Below are positions 40,762 through 49,802 of a DNA stretch of 64,000 nucleotides, in pieces. This stretch comes from VSJD01 sp041653875 (GTDB lineage Bacteria > Verrucomicrobiota > Kiritimatiellia > JAAZAB01). How positions within the stretch are numbered: position 1 is the stretch's first letter; every line of letters begins with the position of its first letter. A model generated the notes under the pieces. It saw only the letters and a program-made list of their open reading frames with translations, ran no database searches and was not told where the DNA came from. Location of the stretch: positions 31,599 to 95,598 of the forward strand of contig JBAZEM010000008.1 of the NCBI GenBank assembly GCA_041653875.1. The letters run 5' to 3'. The position numbers were made by a program, and so were the translations under genes.

Positions 40762-41820
40762 ATGAAAATTTTGTATTTGGCATGTGCTAATGTTTCCTCT
40801 CGCTTTCCCCGTGAAGATTATCTGTGCGACATGCTTTTTCATGGATTTAGGTCTTTGTTTGGGGCGGATGTGGTTGATGTCGCTCGCAACGATTCGATGT
40901 ATTCTGATAATCCGCCTGAGTGTAGATTGAAGATGTATGGTAAAGGGTTCACGATTTGGAATACATTGGATCCGGAATTGCCGATAGATCGTAAGGGCAT
41001 CGAATCCAAGATTAAAAGCCGATATTTCGATTTAATTATATACAGTCAGGCGACGCGGAGCCTGCCTTTTATCAATGACGTTTGTTCGTTTTATCCGAAA
41101 GATAGAGTGTTGTTGTTTGACGGTGAAGATATACCTCTCATAAAGCCTGGCTTATTGCGATTGGGCTTACCGCTATTTAAGCGGGAATTGAGGCGGCATG
41201 TTGCCGGCGTCTTCCCGATTTCTTTTTGTGTGCCCAAGGAAAAGATGTGTCACAAATTCCCGTCAAAAGACAAACAGGTCGCGCGCACGCCGACACAGGC
41301 GCATGTTTTTACGACAGAACGCGAGTATTATGTGGAATATCAACGAGCGTATTTCGGCCGCACCCAAAAAAAGGCGGGATGGGACTGCTGTCGGCATTAT
41401 GAAATTGTTATGAACCGTTGCGTTCCCTATTTTAAGGATATCCAATATATTCCCGATTTGACTATGACCCGCTTTCCCAAGAGTCTGGTGTGGGAGGCTA
41501 TGAAGTTGTTCGAATGCAAAAACATGGAACAGACGAATTACCGCGAATTGGAACAGAAGATATTCGATTGTTGTGTGCGTCGTTGCACAACAGAGGCTAT
41601 GGCGGTCTATGTGCTGGATACTATACCTCATCAAACGATAAATATATGCCCTCCTTTATTCGTTGGTCGCGCAGCCGTTCCGGCGGCAGAGTGTCTCTAT
41701 TCTTTCAGACGTCTGGTATACTCGCTACGGGTTGTTATCCGTAACATCTTTTTGAGTGTTAGAAAACAACTTTCAAAGATAATCTCGGGGAGAAGCCGGA
41801 ATGAAAAGTGCTCCGCATAA
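40762..41820 (+). CDS. Uncharacterised protein in the glycan cluster (possibly glycosyltransferase-like)
   Basis: A 352-residue protein I cannot assign. The N-terminus (MKILYLACANVSSRFPRED) and the regions YFDLIIYSQATRSLPFINDV and DRVLLFDGEDIPLIK have a Rossmann-like pattern seen in GT-B proteins. There is an unusual number of cysteines (CCRHYE, FDCCVRRCTTE). Near residue 303 the words GRAAVPAAE come from a short palindromic element of a type common in PVC genomes. The 3' end overlaps the next methyltransferase gene by 20 bp. The DNA is AT-richer than average. Confidence 0.55.
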   Translation: MKILYLACANVSSRFPREDYLCDMLFHGFRSLFGADVVDVARNDSMYSDNPPECRLKMYGKGFTIWNTLDPELPIDRKGIESKIKSRYFDLIIYSQATRSLPFINDVCSFYPKDRVLLFDGEDIPLIKPGLLRLGLPLFKRELRRHVAGVFPISFCVPKEKMCHKFPSKDKQVARTPTQAHVFTTEREYYVEYQRAYFGRTQKKAGWDCCRHYEIVMNRCVPYFKDIQYIPDLTMTRFPKSLVWEAMKLFECKNMEQTNYRELEQKIFDCCVRRCTTEAMAVYVLDTIPHQTINICPPLFVGRAAVPAAECLYSFRRLVYSLRVVIRNIFLSVRKQLSKIISGRSRNEKCSA

Positions 41821-42460
41821 AGTTGGCATATTGAAGATGTTCCCCGATGTGTCCGGGATGCTTTATGTCCTGCAATTGCGTCGTGCGCTACGTGATTGCC
41901 GCACGGTTTTAGATGTGGGTTGCGGCGGTCAATCCCCTTTGCGGTATGTGCGGCATTTGACACATACCATGGGGTTGGAAGGCCACGCCGCCACCTTGGA
42001 CAAGGCGCGGTCATCCGGGACACATGACGAATATTGCGAAGTCGATATTCGGCAGTTGGCAGGTGCTTTTCCAAAGGGGGGCTTTGATGCGTGCGTTGCC
42101 TTGGATGTAGTTGAACATTTAAACAAAGAAGACGGGGCTTTGTTTCTTGATCAGCTTGAGCGTATTGCCCGCACAAGAGTCGTTGTATTTACTCCTAATG
42201 GCTTTATGCCGCAGGGAAATACGGAAGCCGGGGATTATCAGGAACACTTGTCAGGCTGGAGTGCCGAGGACATGATGCGGCGTGGTTATGTGGTGAGTGG
42301 CGCCTATGGATTGAAAATATTAAGAGGCGCGTATCATAAAATTCGTTTCAGACCAAAATGGCTGTGGGTGTTGTTTTCCGTTTTTTCCGACATTTGTTAT
42401 GCGCGCTTCCATCCCCGGGATGCGACCGCATTGTTTTGTGTAAAGTGTATTGATCGTTAA
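41801..42460 (+). CDS. Class I SAM-dependent methyltransferase (third of three)
   Basis: A 219-residue protein. Motif I is VLDVGCGGQSPLRYV (about 34-48), the acidic post-I region is GLEGHAATLD, and motif II/III are FDACVALDVVEHLNKEDG and ARTRVVVFTPNGF. The sequence resembles methyltransferases encoded beside GT2 genes in O-antigen clusters. Coupling to the previous gene by a 20-bp overlap and a 20-bp gap to the next GT2 gene show an operon. Confidence 0.85.
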   Translation: MKSAPHKVGILKMFPDVSGMLYVLQLRRALRDCRTVLDVGCGGQSPLRYVRHLTHTMGLEGHAATLDKARSSGTHDEYCEVDIRQLAGAFPKGGFDACVALDVVEHLNKEDGALFLDQLERIARTRVVVFTPNGFMPQGNTEAGDYQEHLSGWSAEDMMRRGYVVSGAYGLKILRGAYHKIRFRPKWLWVLFSVFSDICYARFHPRDATALFCVKCIDR

Positions 42461-42480
42461 AGACTTGGTGGCGAGTTGAT

Positions 42481-43473
42481 ATGAATGACACTGTTTTGCC
42501 GCGCGACGCCTCTGATGGTGTCTCAATCATAATTCCTTTTTGCAATAATGCCGGCACAATAGCTAAAACGCTGTCTTCGCTGGAAAAGCAGGTGCTTGAT
42601 ATGCCGGTCGAAGTGTTGTTGGTCGATGCCGAATCCAATGATGATTCTGTAAAGCTTGCCTCGGAACATGCCGTTGGACGACGCTGGCCTGTTAAGATCC
42701 TGAAAGGCCGCAGGGGCCTTGCGTATAATTACAACTTGGGATTGACAGAGGCGCGATATGGTATTGTGGTAACGATGCATGCCGACTGTTATGTGGAGTC
42801 TTCCTCCGCTTTGAAGGATATCATCAGGCCTTTTAGCAAGCGCGAAATCGTAGCCGTAACACCCAAGGTGCGACTTCCGGCAAGGGTTTGGGATCAGATG
42901 CCGTTTTGGGACAAGGTGGCCGGCGCCCGATTTATTGGCAAATTTACCCGCAGTTTGAGCGGAAAGTTTGATGCCATCAGACACAGCGTCCTGACAAACA
43001 TAGGAGGTTTTGACAGTCAGCACTTCTTCAGCGCTGGTGAAGACGTCGACATGCAAGTTCGATTGGAGCGAGTCGGAGTGATTGTTTACTCGGATGTGGA
43101 AGTAGTTCATGCTCACCACTATGTAAAACGCGCGGATATGCTGTGGTCTCTGCTAAAAAAACAGGTGCAGTTGGGTCAAGGCACCGGGGCTGTAATTCAT
43201 AAACAGTGGCGCTGGTTTCACTGGGAATCGTTTGCATCGTGTTTTTTTTCGCACGTTCCCAAGCTATTCTTATGCCTTGGCGTTTTTATACCGGTCATCA
43301 GTTCCTATGCGCTGGCCTTATTGTTTTTGTTTGGAATTATCTATTCGTGGCGAGTATTTTGCATGAGAGACATTCGGATACTGATTGTCCCGTTTGTTAA
43401 TATTATGATGTTTTACTGTTTTACTTCCGGATTAATAACTGGCTTGGTGTTGGGCCGTCAGCGTTTCCAATAG
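42481..43473 (+). CDS. Glycosyltransferase family 2, membrane-anchored
   Basis: A 330-residue GT-A enzyme. The nucleotide-binding start is VSIIIPFCNNAGTIAKTLSS, with EVLLVDAESNDDS and the metal-binding equivalent VTMHADCYVES. FDSQHFFSAGEDVDMQVRLE carries the ED motif for the catalytic base. Two or three C-terminal transmembrane segments (after about residue 240) anchor it. It probably adds a sugar to undecaprenyl-linked intermediates. Confidence 0.88.
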   Translation: MNDTVLPRDASDGVSIIIPFCNNAGTIAKTLSSLEKQVLDMPVEVLLVDAESNDDSVKLASEHAVGRRWPVKILKGRRGLAYNYNLGLTEARYGIVVTMHADCYVESSSALKDIIRPFSKREIVAVTPKVRLPARVWDQMPFWDKVAGARFIGKFTRSLSGKFDAIRHSVLTNIGGFDSQHFFSAGEDVDMQVRLERVGVIVYSDVEVVHAHHYVKRADMLWSLLKKQVQLGQGTGAVIHKQWRWFHWESFASCFFSHVPKLFLCLGVFIPVISSYALALLFLFGIIYSWRVFCMRDIRILIVPFVNIMMFYCFTSGLITGLVLGRQRFQ

Positions 43474-43513
43474 TCTGCCACACGATCTGCCGTGTGTGGG
43501 AAAGGCGGGTATT

Positions 43514-44938
43514 ATGCTCAAATTGATTCTTGGCCGCAGAACATTCATGTTTTTCTCCTTTGTATGTGTCGGTTTGGTGTTTTTCCACGAATTGTTTGCC
43601 GCGGATTGTTTCTTCTTTTGCACCGATAATAATATCGGTCAAATTGCATCGTTCAAGAACACCTTGCCGCAGAGTTTCTTGTGCAACTGGTCGGATAATG
43701 TTTTGTTAGGATATACAGGTGGTCTTGCTCCTTGGCAGTGGACCGATTTGCTTCAATGGTTATTGCCGGCCAAGATGTTCAGCGATTGGATTCATGCGAT
43801 TGATCTAATTGGCGCTTCATTTTTTCTGGGATTGTTCCTCATGGAGAGCGGATTGATTCTACCCAGTGTGATATTAGGCGGTTTGATTGCCTTCTGGGTG
43901 GGTAGTAATTTTACGCTTGTCTATGCGGGACATACAGGCAAGTTCGGGGTTATATTAATGGCCGGCTTGTCGTTGTGGCTGATCCGCAAAGCTATTATAC
44001 TTAAAAGATGGGACTATGCAATATTGGCTGGTGGCGCTATCGGGTTGATGTTCCTTGAACAGCCGGATGTTGCGCTGTTTTTCGGCTTTGCTTTGGGTTC
44101 TTATGGTTTGTTTTTGGCGGTTCGGCAATGGCAGACGAATTCGGCTTGGCTGAAACCGGTCGGTGCTCTCATTCTGATGGGTGGCGTGGGCGCGTTGCTT
44201 GCCGCCTCCACGATGCTGGGCAGTTATGCGTCCAATGTCAAAGGTGCGGCAAGCATGCAAACGGAATCGCCGCAGGAGAAATGGGATTACGTCACGCAGT
44301 GGAGCTGGCCGCCGGAGGAGTGCATCGATTTTATCGCGCCGGGATACACGGGCTGGCGCAGTGGCGAGCCGGAAGGTCCTTACTGGGGGCGCATGGGACG
44401 ATCGGCGGGGTGGGAACAAACCCGGCAGGGGTTCATGAATTTTAAACTGGAAAACACGTATTTGGGCATCATTCCGATTCTATTGGCGCTGTTCGCCATA
44501 TTTTCCGTGCTGGCGCGCGGAAAGTATGGGGGTAGGGGCGTAGGGGAGTGTCGGAGTAAAGGAATAAATGGTGATGAGAATCAAGTGATACGTCCAAACG
44601 CCGATACCCCCATATACCCAAACTCCCATACGTATACTCGCCCATGCTCGGTTACATCGAGGCGTGCCGAAATCCTGTTCTGGGGCTGTGTGGCGGCGAT
44701 CACCCTGCTGTTGGCGTTTGGTAAATTTTTTCCCTTGTATGCCTTGTTTTACAAGTTGCCGTTCGTTAATTCCATCCGCAATCCGAACAAATTCCTGCAG
44801 GTGTTCCAGTTGGCGCTTGGTATTCTGGCGGCGTATGGACTTGACGGGATGTTGAAGAAAGACGCCAGCCTGCCCGCAGAGGCCTTGGCGAAGGCGAGGC
44901 GACCGGAGACAAATTCCGGCCCAGAGAAGACGCTGTGA
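43514..44938 (+). CDS. YfhO-like membrane protein, N-terminal half
   Basis: A 474-residue membrane protein with about nine to ten helices. It corresponds to the front of YfhO/GT-C-type proteins: periplasmic CTDNNIGQIASFKN after helix one, and the closing block FPLYALFYKLPFVNSIRNPN then FLQVFQLALGILAAYGLDG, typical of the middle of YfhO. The protein stops about 30 residues later in a low-complexity tail (DASLPAEALAKARR) made by a palindromic repeat. The missing C-terminal half appears to be encoded at 47400-48701, on the other side of a glycosidase gene. I use the ATG at 43514, preceded by AAGGCGGG. YfhO of Firmicutes glycosylates teichoic acids; the role here is unknown. Confidence 0.65.
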   Translation: MLKLILGRRTFMFFSFVCVGLVFFHELFAADCFFFCTDNNIGQIASFKNTLPQSFLCNWSDNVLLGYTGGLAPWQWTDLLQWLLPAKMFSDWIHAIDLIGASFFLGLFLMESGLILPSVILGGLIAFWVGSNFTLVYAGHTGKFGVILMAGLSLWLIRKAIILKRWDYAILAGGAIGLMFLEQPDVALFFGFALGSYGLFLAVRQWQTNSAWLKPVGALILMGGVGALLAASTMLGSYASNVKGAASMQTESPQEKWDYVTQWSWPPEECIDFIAPGYTGWRSGEPEGPYWGRMGRSAGWEQTRQGFMNFKLENTYLGIIPILLALFAIFSVLARGKYGGRGVGECRSKGINGDENQVIRPNADTPIYPNSHTYTRPCSVTSRRAEILFWGCVAAITLLLAFGKFFPLYALFYKLPFVNSIRNPNKFLQVFQLALGILAAYGLDGMLKKDASLPAEALAKARRPETNSGPEKTL

Positions 44939-45005
44939 AGGCGATGAACGCCGGATGATGGACTGGCAGGTGGCGGTGTTGCCAGAGAAAGCGGAAGGTT
45001 GTTTG

Positions 45006-47315
45006 ATGAGACATTTCAAATTTGTTGTTTGTGCGGCGCTGGCGGCTGTTTGCCTTTGCGGGTGTTCTCCCGGGAAGAACCCCGCATATGATGTGACCTT
45101 CCGGCAATTGGTCGATCGTCTGGCGGATCCTCGGAATTTGGCGCGGCTGGACCTCCCGGAAACGCACTTGCTCAGTTCCTCCGATCCTTTAGGCGGCAAT
45201 GATGACTACAACCACCCTTTGCGGTCGGGGCCCCCGGGCTGGTGGGTGATTGCCGATTTGAAGGGGCCGGGGTATGTTTCGCGCTTCTGGTACACGAGTA
45301 GCAATCCGGACCATAGAATCCGTCTTTATTTTGACAATGAGAAGTCGCCCCGGATTGACGCCACAGTTCGCCAGTTTTGCGGAGAACTGGCGCCTTTTTT
45401 GCCGCCTCTGGCCGCCTATGAGAATCTATGTTGTTATAATTATGTGCCGATTCCTTATGCCAAGCGCCTGATCGTCATGCTCCAGGCTGGCGGCTACAAT
45501 CCCGGCGGAGAACCGCGTGTTTTCCACCAGATCAATTATTCGACTTTGCCGAAAGGAACCAGCATCGAAACCTTGCCCAGGAACCTCGGCGAAGGCGATA
45601 AACAGGCTTTGCAGTCCGTTCGGCGGGTCTGGAACGATCCTGCCGTCTGTACGCCGGTTGATGGAACGGTTACTCAGTCGGTAGTCTTGAGTTTGCCCCC
45701 CGGCCAAAGCGGCGCGCTGCCCCGCATCGCGGGCCCCGCCATGATCCGGGAAATACGGATAACACCTGCAAGCTCAAACGGCCTGACGCAAGGTCAGGCC
45801 CCGCAAACGGCGACAGTGCCGCAACAACAGATTAATTGGGACAGCCTTTTGCGGGATGTTGTTTTTCGTGTCCGTTGGGATGATGCGGCCACAGCCGGCG
45901 TGGAATCGCCGCTGGGTGATTTCTGCGGCAACGTCTGGCGGCGGGCAAAATACCAGAGCATGTATTTCGGTTTAAGCTCTAACACGCTGGTTGCCCGCTT
46001 CCCAATGCCGTTTGCCAAGGCGGCTCATCTTGAATTCGAAAATCAGGGTTCGAATGCAGTCGCTCTGGCTGTCGAAATGACCGCCACGCCTATGGCTTGG
46101 GATGGGCGCTACGGTTATTTCCACGCCGCCTGGCGGCGATCTTCGCCACAAGACATCGGCAAGCCTCATGAGATTCTGGCCGCTGTCGGAAAGGGGCGCT
46201 ATGCCGGATGTATCTTGAGTGCCACCACATTAGACAAGAGCTTCTGGATGTTGGAAGGCGACGAAGTGATGTGGCGGAATGGCGGCGCGGCCCCGTTTTG
46301 GTGGGGCACAGGACTGGAGGATTATTTCAATGGCGGTTGGTACTATCAGAATGTGCTGACGCGCCCCCTCCATGGCCTGCCGTTTAAAACATTTTTCCGC
46401 ACGGTGCAATATCGTATCCACTTGCCTGATCCGGTCATGTTCGAAAAATCGTTCCGCATGATATTCGAACGAGGTCCGGACAATGCCAGTCACGGTTGGT
46501 TCGAAAGCACGGCCTTTTACTATTTGGACCAGCCCCGTGACGCGCCATCCACACTATTAAAGCCCGCAGAACGTATGCCGCCAGAAGATCCATTTAGCCG
46601 TATAACAATCATGCCTGAGCTCTTCAACTACGAGCGATTTGGGGACTATGAGGGAGCGCGCCAGTTCATTGATGTGTTTTTAGAAAAATATCCGGACTTT
46701 CCTTTTGCCGGTATGTTGCGATTGCGCCAGGCGGCTTATGTAGAACGGATTTATGGGTTTCCTTCTGCGAAGCCGATGTATAATAAAATAATTGCCACAG
46801 ACACTAATGCGGCCGTGCAACAGCAGGCTCGTTTGTTGGTTTGGTTCCATGAAAAAACAACGCATAGCCTGATGGGGGTCTATTGTGATACCGACACACG
46901 CATTTTCATGGATGGCCAAATTATTGGTGCGGCAGGAAACCCGGAACGCATGAATGCTATCGGACTGGAACTGCGCCCTGGGCGGCACGTCCTGGCGCTC
47001 CAATGCAAGGAGCATGCCTATCCGTCGTGGATTCAAGCTTACGTGCGCACCCATTACGGCGATGTGTTTACGACGCCTGACTGGAAGAATAAAGTCGCCC
47101 CTGTCGGCGCATGGACCCAGGCGGGCTATGATGATAGCGGTTGGAAGCCGGCAGGCGGCACAGGCTGTAAAGGACCGCCGGAGGAGCCCTATGTTTGGGT
47201 GGAGCCGAATGCTTTTGTGGATATGCAATCGAAGGCCTGTGGGTTGGGCGCCTATAGCGACGATCCGGACAAGAGTAAGCCGATGGTGTTCCGACGCGAG
47301 TTTGAGGCGCAATGA
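45006..47315 (+). CDS. DUF2961 / GH172 family lipoprotein
   Basis: A 769-residue predicted outer- or inner-membrane lipoprotein. The signal sequence ends in a lipobox-like LCGC (C20). The DUF2961 core (about 30-520) has GPGYVSRFWYTSSNPDHRIR, GTGLEDYFNGGWYYQNVLT and other blocks of family GH172, whose characterised members act on fructofuranosidic or arabinofuranosidic linkages. The C-terminal 250 residues include a beta-sandwich-like part (DTRIFMDGQIIGAAG, YDDSGWKPAGG), probably carbohydrate-binding. I start at the ATG at 45006, which gives a proper signal peptide and has AAGG upstream. It lies between the two halves of a YfhO-like protein. Confidence 0.8.
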   Translation: MRHFKFVVCAALAAVCLCGCSPGKNPAYDVTFRQLVDRLADPRNLARLDLPETHLLSSSDPLGGNDDYNHPLRSGPPGWWVIADLKGPGYVSRFWYTSSNPDHRIRLYFDNEKSPRIDATVRQFCGELAPFLPPLAAYENLCCYNYVPIPYAKRLIVMLQAGGYNPGGEPRVFHQINYSTLPKGTSIETLPRNLGEGDKQALQSVRRVWNDPAVCTPVDGTVTQSVVLSLPPGQSGALPRIAGPAMIREIRITPASSNGLTQGQAPQTATVPQQQINWDSLLRDVVFRVRWDDAATAGVESPLGDFCGNVWRRAKYQSMYFGLSSNTLVARFPMPFAKAAHLEFENQGSNAVALAVEMTATPMAWDGRYGYFHAAWRRSSPQDIGKPHEILAAVGKGRYAGCILSATTLDKSFWMLEGDEVMWRNGGAAPFWWGTGLEDYFNGGWYYQNVLTRPLHGLPFKTFFRTVQYRIHLPDPVMFEKSFRMIFERGPDNASHGWFESTAFYYLDQPRDAPSTLLKPAERMPPEDPFSRITIMPELFNYERFGDYEGARQFIDVFLEKYPDFPFAGMLRLRQAAYVERIYGFPSAKPMYNKIIATDTNAAVQQQARLLVWFHEKTTHSLMGVYCDTDTRIFMDGQIIGAAGNPERMNAIGLELRPGRHVLALQCKEHAYPSWIQAYVRTHYGDVFTTPDWKNKVAPVGAWTQAGYDDSGWKPAGGTGCKGPPEEPYVWVEPNAFVDMQSKACGLGAYSDDPDKSKPMVFRREFEAQ

Positions 47316-47399
47316 GCCAAGGGGGGAAGGCCGGACGATAAAGGATGAATGACAGAGGGCCGACCGCATAGGGAGCGAAGGCGGGGCGGCTAATTTGTT

Positions 47400-48701
47400 A
47401 TGAAACAGCAAAAACAACCTGATACCAAGCTTGTTCCGCCAATTGTCACCTCGGCCCCGGTGTGGATCAGGAATTTTATCGTCGGTGTTTTCGTTCTTGG
47501 GGGGATGCTGGCTGTCTGGGCTTTGACGCAAATGGCCTCATCCGGCGAGGAAACGGCCCGCATGAGCGCCATGGGGTGGGGGCAATATGCCGCGACCATT
47601 GTCGGCAACAAAACCGTTGCCCTCTGGCATGCGGCGCTCATGACCTTGGGCGCGGGTGTGTGCCTGTGGATCATGACTTCGCTCCGTTGGCGCACCAGGC
47701 CTGCCGGACTGGTTTGCGCGTGGGTGATGGTCCTGATCGTTGCGGGCGATGCCCTCTGGCTTTCGCGGCACTATATTAAAACTATGCCGATGTCGGTGTT
47801 GGAGGAAAATGACGTAATCCGGATTTTAAAGTCCGATATGCCGGAGCATCGCGTGGCGTTAGTCTCCCAGGATGGCTTCTATAATTTCTGGCTGACCTTT
47901 GTGTTCCCTTATTACCAAATTCTCACCATGAATGTGACCCAAATGCCGCGCATGCCGGTGGAATACAAGCGCTATTTGGAAGCCGTTGGCGGGCATGCGC
48001 TTCGTTATTGGCAGCTCTCGGCGGTAAGCCATGTCCTGGCGCCGGCCCAGATCTGGGGGCAAATCCAGAAAGATCCGGCCATGAAGGACGCGTTTGACAT
48101 TGTTTATGCCTATAATGTGATGCCGGCGGAAATGGGTGTAACGGTTATCCCGGCGACATCCAAGGCTCCAGGACAGCACGTCGTCCTGCGCCTGAAAAAG
48201 CCAGGTCCCCGATTCGCGCTGATCGCCGGTTGGCAGAAAGCCGAAGACGATGATGCGCTCCGACAGATGGCGGCGCCGGCTTTCATTCCCTTTCAAAAGG
48301 CGCTGGTGAGCCCCGAAGCCGCCGAGGGGCTGCCGCAACTGACGGGCACCGGCATTGTCGGTCAGGTTCAAATGACTGAATACCGTCCTGGGTATATGAA
48401 ACTCAAGGTTTCGGCCGGCCAGCCGGCCATCCTGAGAATATCGGAAAAATACGACCATGATTGGCGGGCCTGGATTGATCAACAATCCGTTCCCGTGCGG
48501 CGCGTTGACTTTATTTGTCAGGGAGTTCTCGTGCCGTTTCCGGGCCTGCATGAAGTCGTGCTTAAATACGCTCCGGACAAAAGACAGTTGATTTGGCAGT
48601 GGTTAGGCCTGCTGATTTGCATCGGTGCGGGTATTACGCTGATCGTTAAGTCGCAAATGCGCAAAAGAAATCCACAGCCGTATTCTTCTCTGGCGGGATA
48701 G
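47400..48701 (+). CDS. YfhO-like membrane protein, C-terminal half
   Basis: A 433-residue protein. It begins with a short polar stretch and three transmembrane helices (about 28-125), continues with a periplasmic domain, and ends with the YfhO C-terminal block: LRISEKYDHDWRAWIDQQ, VPFPGLHEVVLKYAP and a last helix followed by basic residues. This is exactly the part lacking in the 43514-44938 protein. The two together give about 907 residues, a normal YfhO length. Whether both halves are expressed and assemble is unknown. Confidence 0.65.
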   Translation: MKQQKQPDTKLVPPIVTSAPVWIRNFIVGVFVLGGMLAVWALTQMASSGEETARMSAMGWGQYAATIVGNKTVALWHAALMTLGAGVCLWIMTSLRWRTRPAGLVCAWVMVLIVAGDALWLSRHYIKTMPMSVLEENDVIRILKSDMPEHRVALVSQDGFYNFWLTFVFPYYQILTMNVTQMPRMPVEYKRYLEAVGGHALRYWQLSAVSHVLAPAQIWGQIQKDPAMKDAFDIVYAYNVMPAEMGVTVIPATSKAPGQHVVLRLKKPGPRFALIAGWQKAEDDDALRQMAAPAFIPFQKALVSPEAAEGLPQLTGTGIVGQVQMTEYRPGYMKLKVSAGQPAILRISEKYDHDWRAWIDQQSVPVRRVDFICQGVLVPFPGLHEVVLKYAPDKRQLIWQWLGLLICIGAGITLIVKSQMRKRNPQPYSSLAG

Positions 48702-48712
48702 CGGCGGGGGGG

Positions 48713-49750
48713 ATGTCGGTCCCCGTGTTTGAAATATCTCAGGTCACGAAAATGCAAGTTCCTTTCATAAGTATCATCATTCCGATTATGGAATGGAACC
48801 CATGGGCAGTCGAATGTGTTACGTGTTGCCTGGAATTAGACTACCCTGATTTTGACATTTGGCTGGCGCCCAACAATCCACCGGATGCGGGACTGGCTGA
48901 GCGCTTGAACCTGTTGGATCGGCGCAGAATCATTCATGTTTTGCCGACCGGCCCCGGTAATCCGTCCCAAAAGCGCAACGTGCTAATGAGGGCTATTCAT
49001 TCCGACTATGTGGCGTTAATTGATTCGGACGCCTATCCTCGTCGGGACTGGCTGCGCCAGGGGGGCTGTCTGTTGACGGATGATGTTGCGATTGTTGCCG
49101 GGCCTAATCTGACGCCTCCCAACGAACCGCTTTCGAGAAGAATTGCCGGGAATGTCATGCAAAGCCGATGGGGATTTGGGCAAGCCAATATTCGTCACCG
49201 GTGTGTTCCGCGCCACTATGTCAGGGAAATGCCCACGTGCAATATGATCGTCAAACGGGACCCCGGCGTCTGGTTCCATGAAGAGCTGGATACGGGGGAA
49301 GATATGGTTCTTTGCGAAGATTATATTCGCAACGGGAAACGTATCTTATACGATCCGGATGTCGTGGTGTATCATCATCGCCGCGAGATATTTCTTCCTT
49401 TCATTAAACAATTCTTTTGTTACGGCTATTATAAGGGTCGGTTGTTTTGTCAAGGCAGTTCCATCGCCTATGGGTGGCAGGCGCTTCCGGCCTTATTTGT
49501 GCTGTATCTGGTGGGGCTGGTGGTGTTGTCGTTTGCGCTTCCTCCGACCTCGTGGCTTGGTGTGTTGTATCTCCCGCTGCTGAGTTACGTTTTAATGATT
49601 GGCATCGAAAGCGTTCGGGCGGCGCATGTTATGGCGGAGCGCATCCTCACGGGCCTGGCATTTGTTGCGGGCCATATCGGCTATGGCGGAGGCTATTTAC
49701 TGGGCTATATGCAGTCCCGCTTGGCGGGGTGCAAGAAGACAGCCGCATAG
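48713..49750 (+). CDS. Glycosyltransferase family 2 with C-terminal membrane helices
   Basis: A 345-residue GT-A enzyme. FISIIIPIMEWNPWAVECV opens the fold, the DxD-like motif is LIDSDAYPRRDW, and EDMVLCEDYIRNGKRI gives the ED region. Three hydrophobic segments follow (about 250-335). The ATG at 48713 lies in a G-rich stretch close behind a stop; an alternative ATG at 48752 (MQVPFISI) starts nearer the conserved fold. It completes the run of glycan genes before the tRNA-Pro locus. Confidence 0.87.
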   Translation: MSVPVFEISQVTKMQVPFISIIIPIMEWNPWAVECVTCCLELDYPDFDIWLAPNNPPDAGLAERLNLLDRRRIIHVLPTGPGNPSQKRNVLMRAIHSDYVALIDSDAYPRRDWLRQGGCLLTDDVAIVAGPNLTPPNEPLSRRIAGNVMQSRWGFGQANIRHRCVPRHYVREMPTCNMIVKRDPGVWFHEELDTGEDMVLCEDYIRNGKRILYDPDVVVYHHRREIFLPFIKQFFCYGYYKGRLFCQGSSIAYGWQALPALFVLYLVGLVVLSFALPPTSWLGVLYLPLLSYVLMIGIESVRAAHVMAERILTGLAFVAGHIGYGGGYLLGYMQSRLAGCKKTAA

Positions 49751-49802
49751 GTTGGCGGGTGGCCGGAGTGTGTGCCGCGCGGAGCGATAGCAAATTCGCG
49801 GC

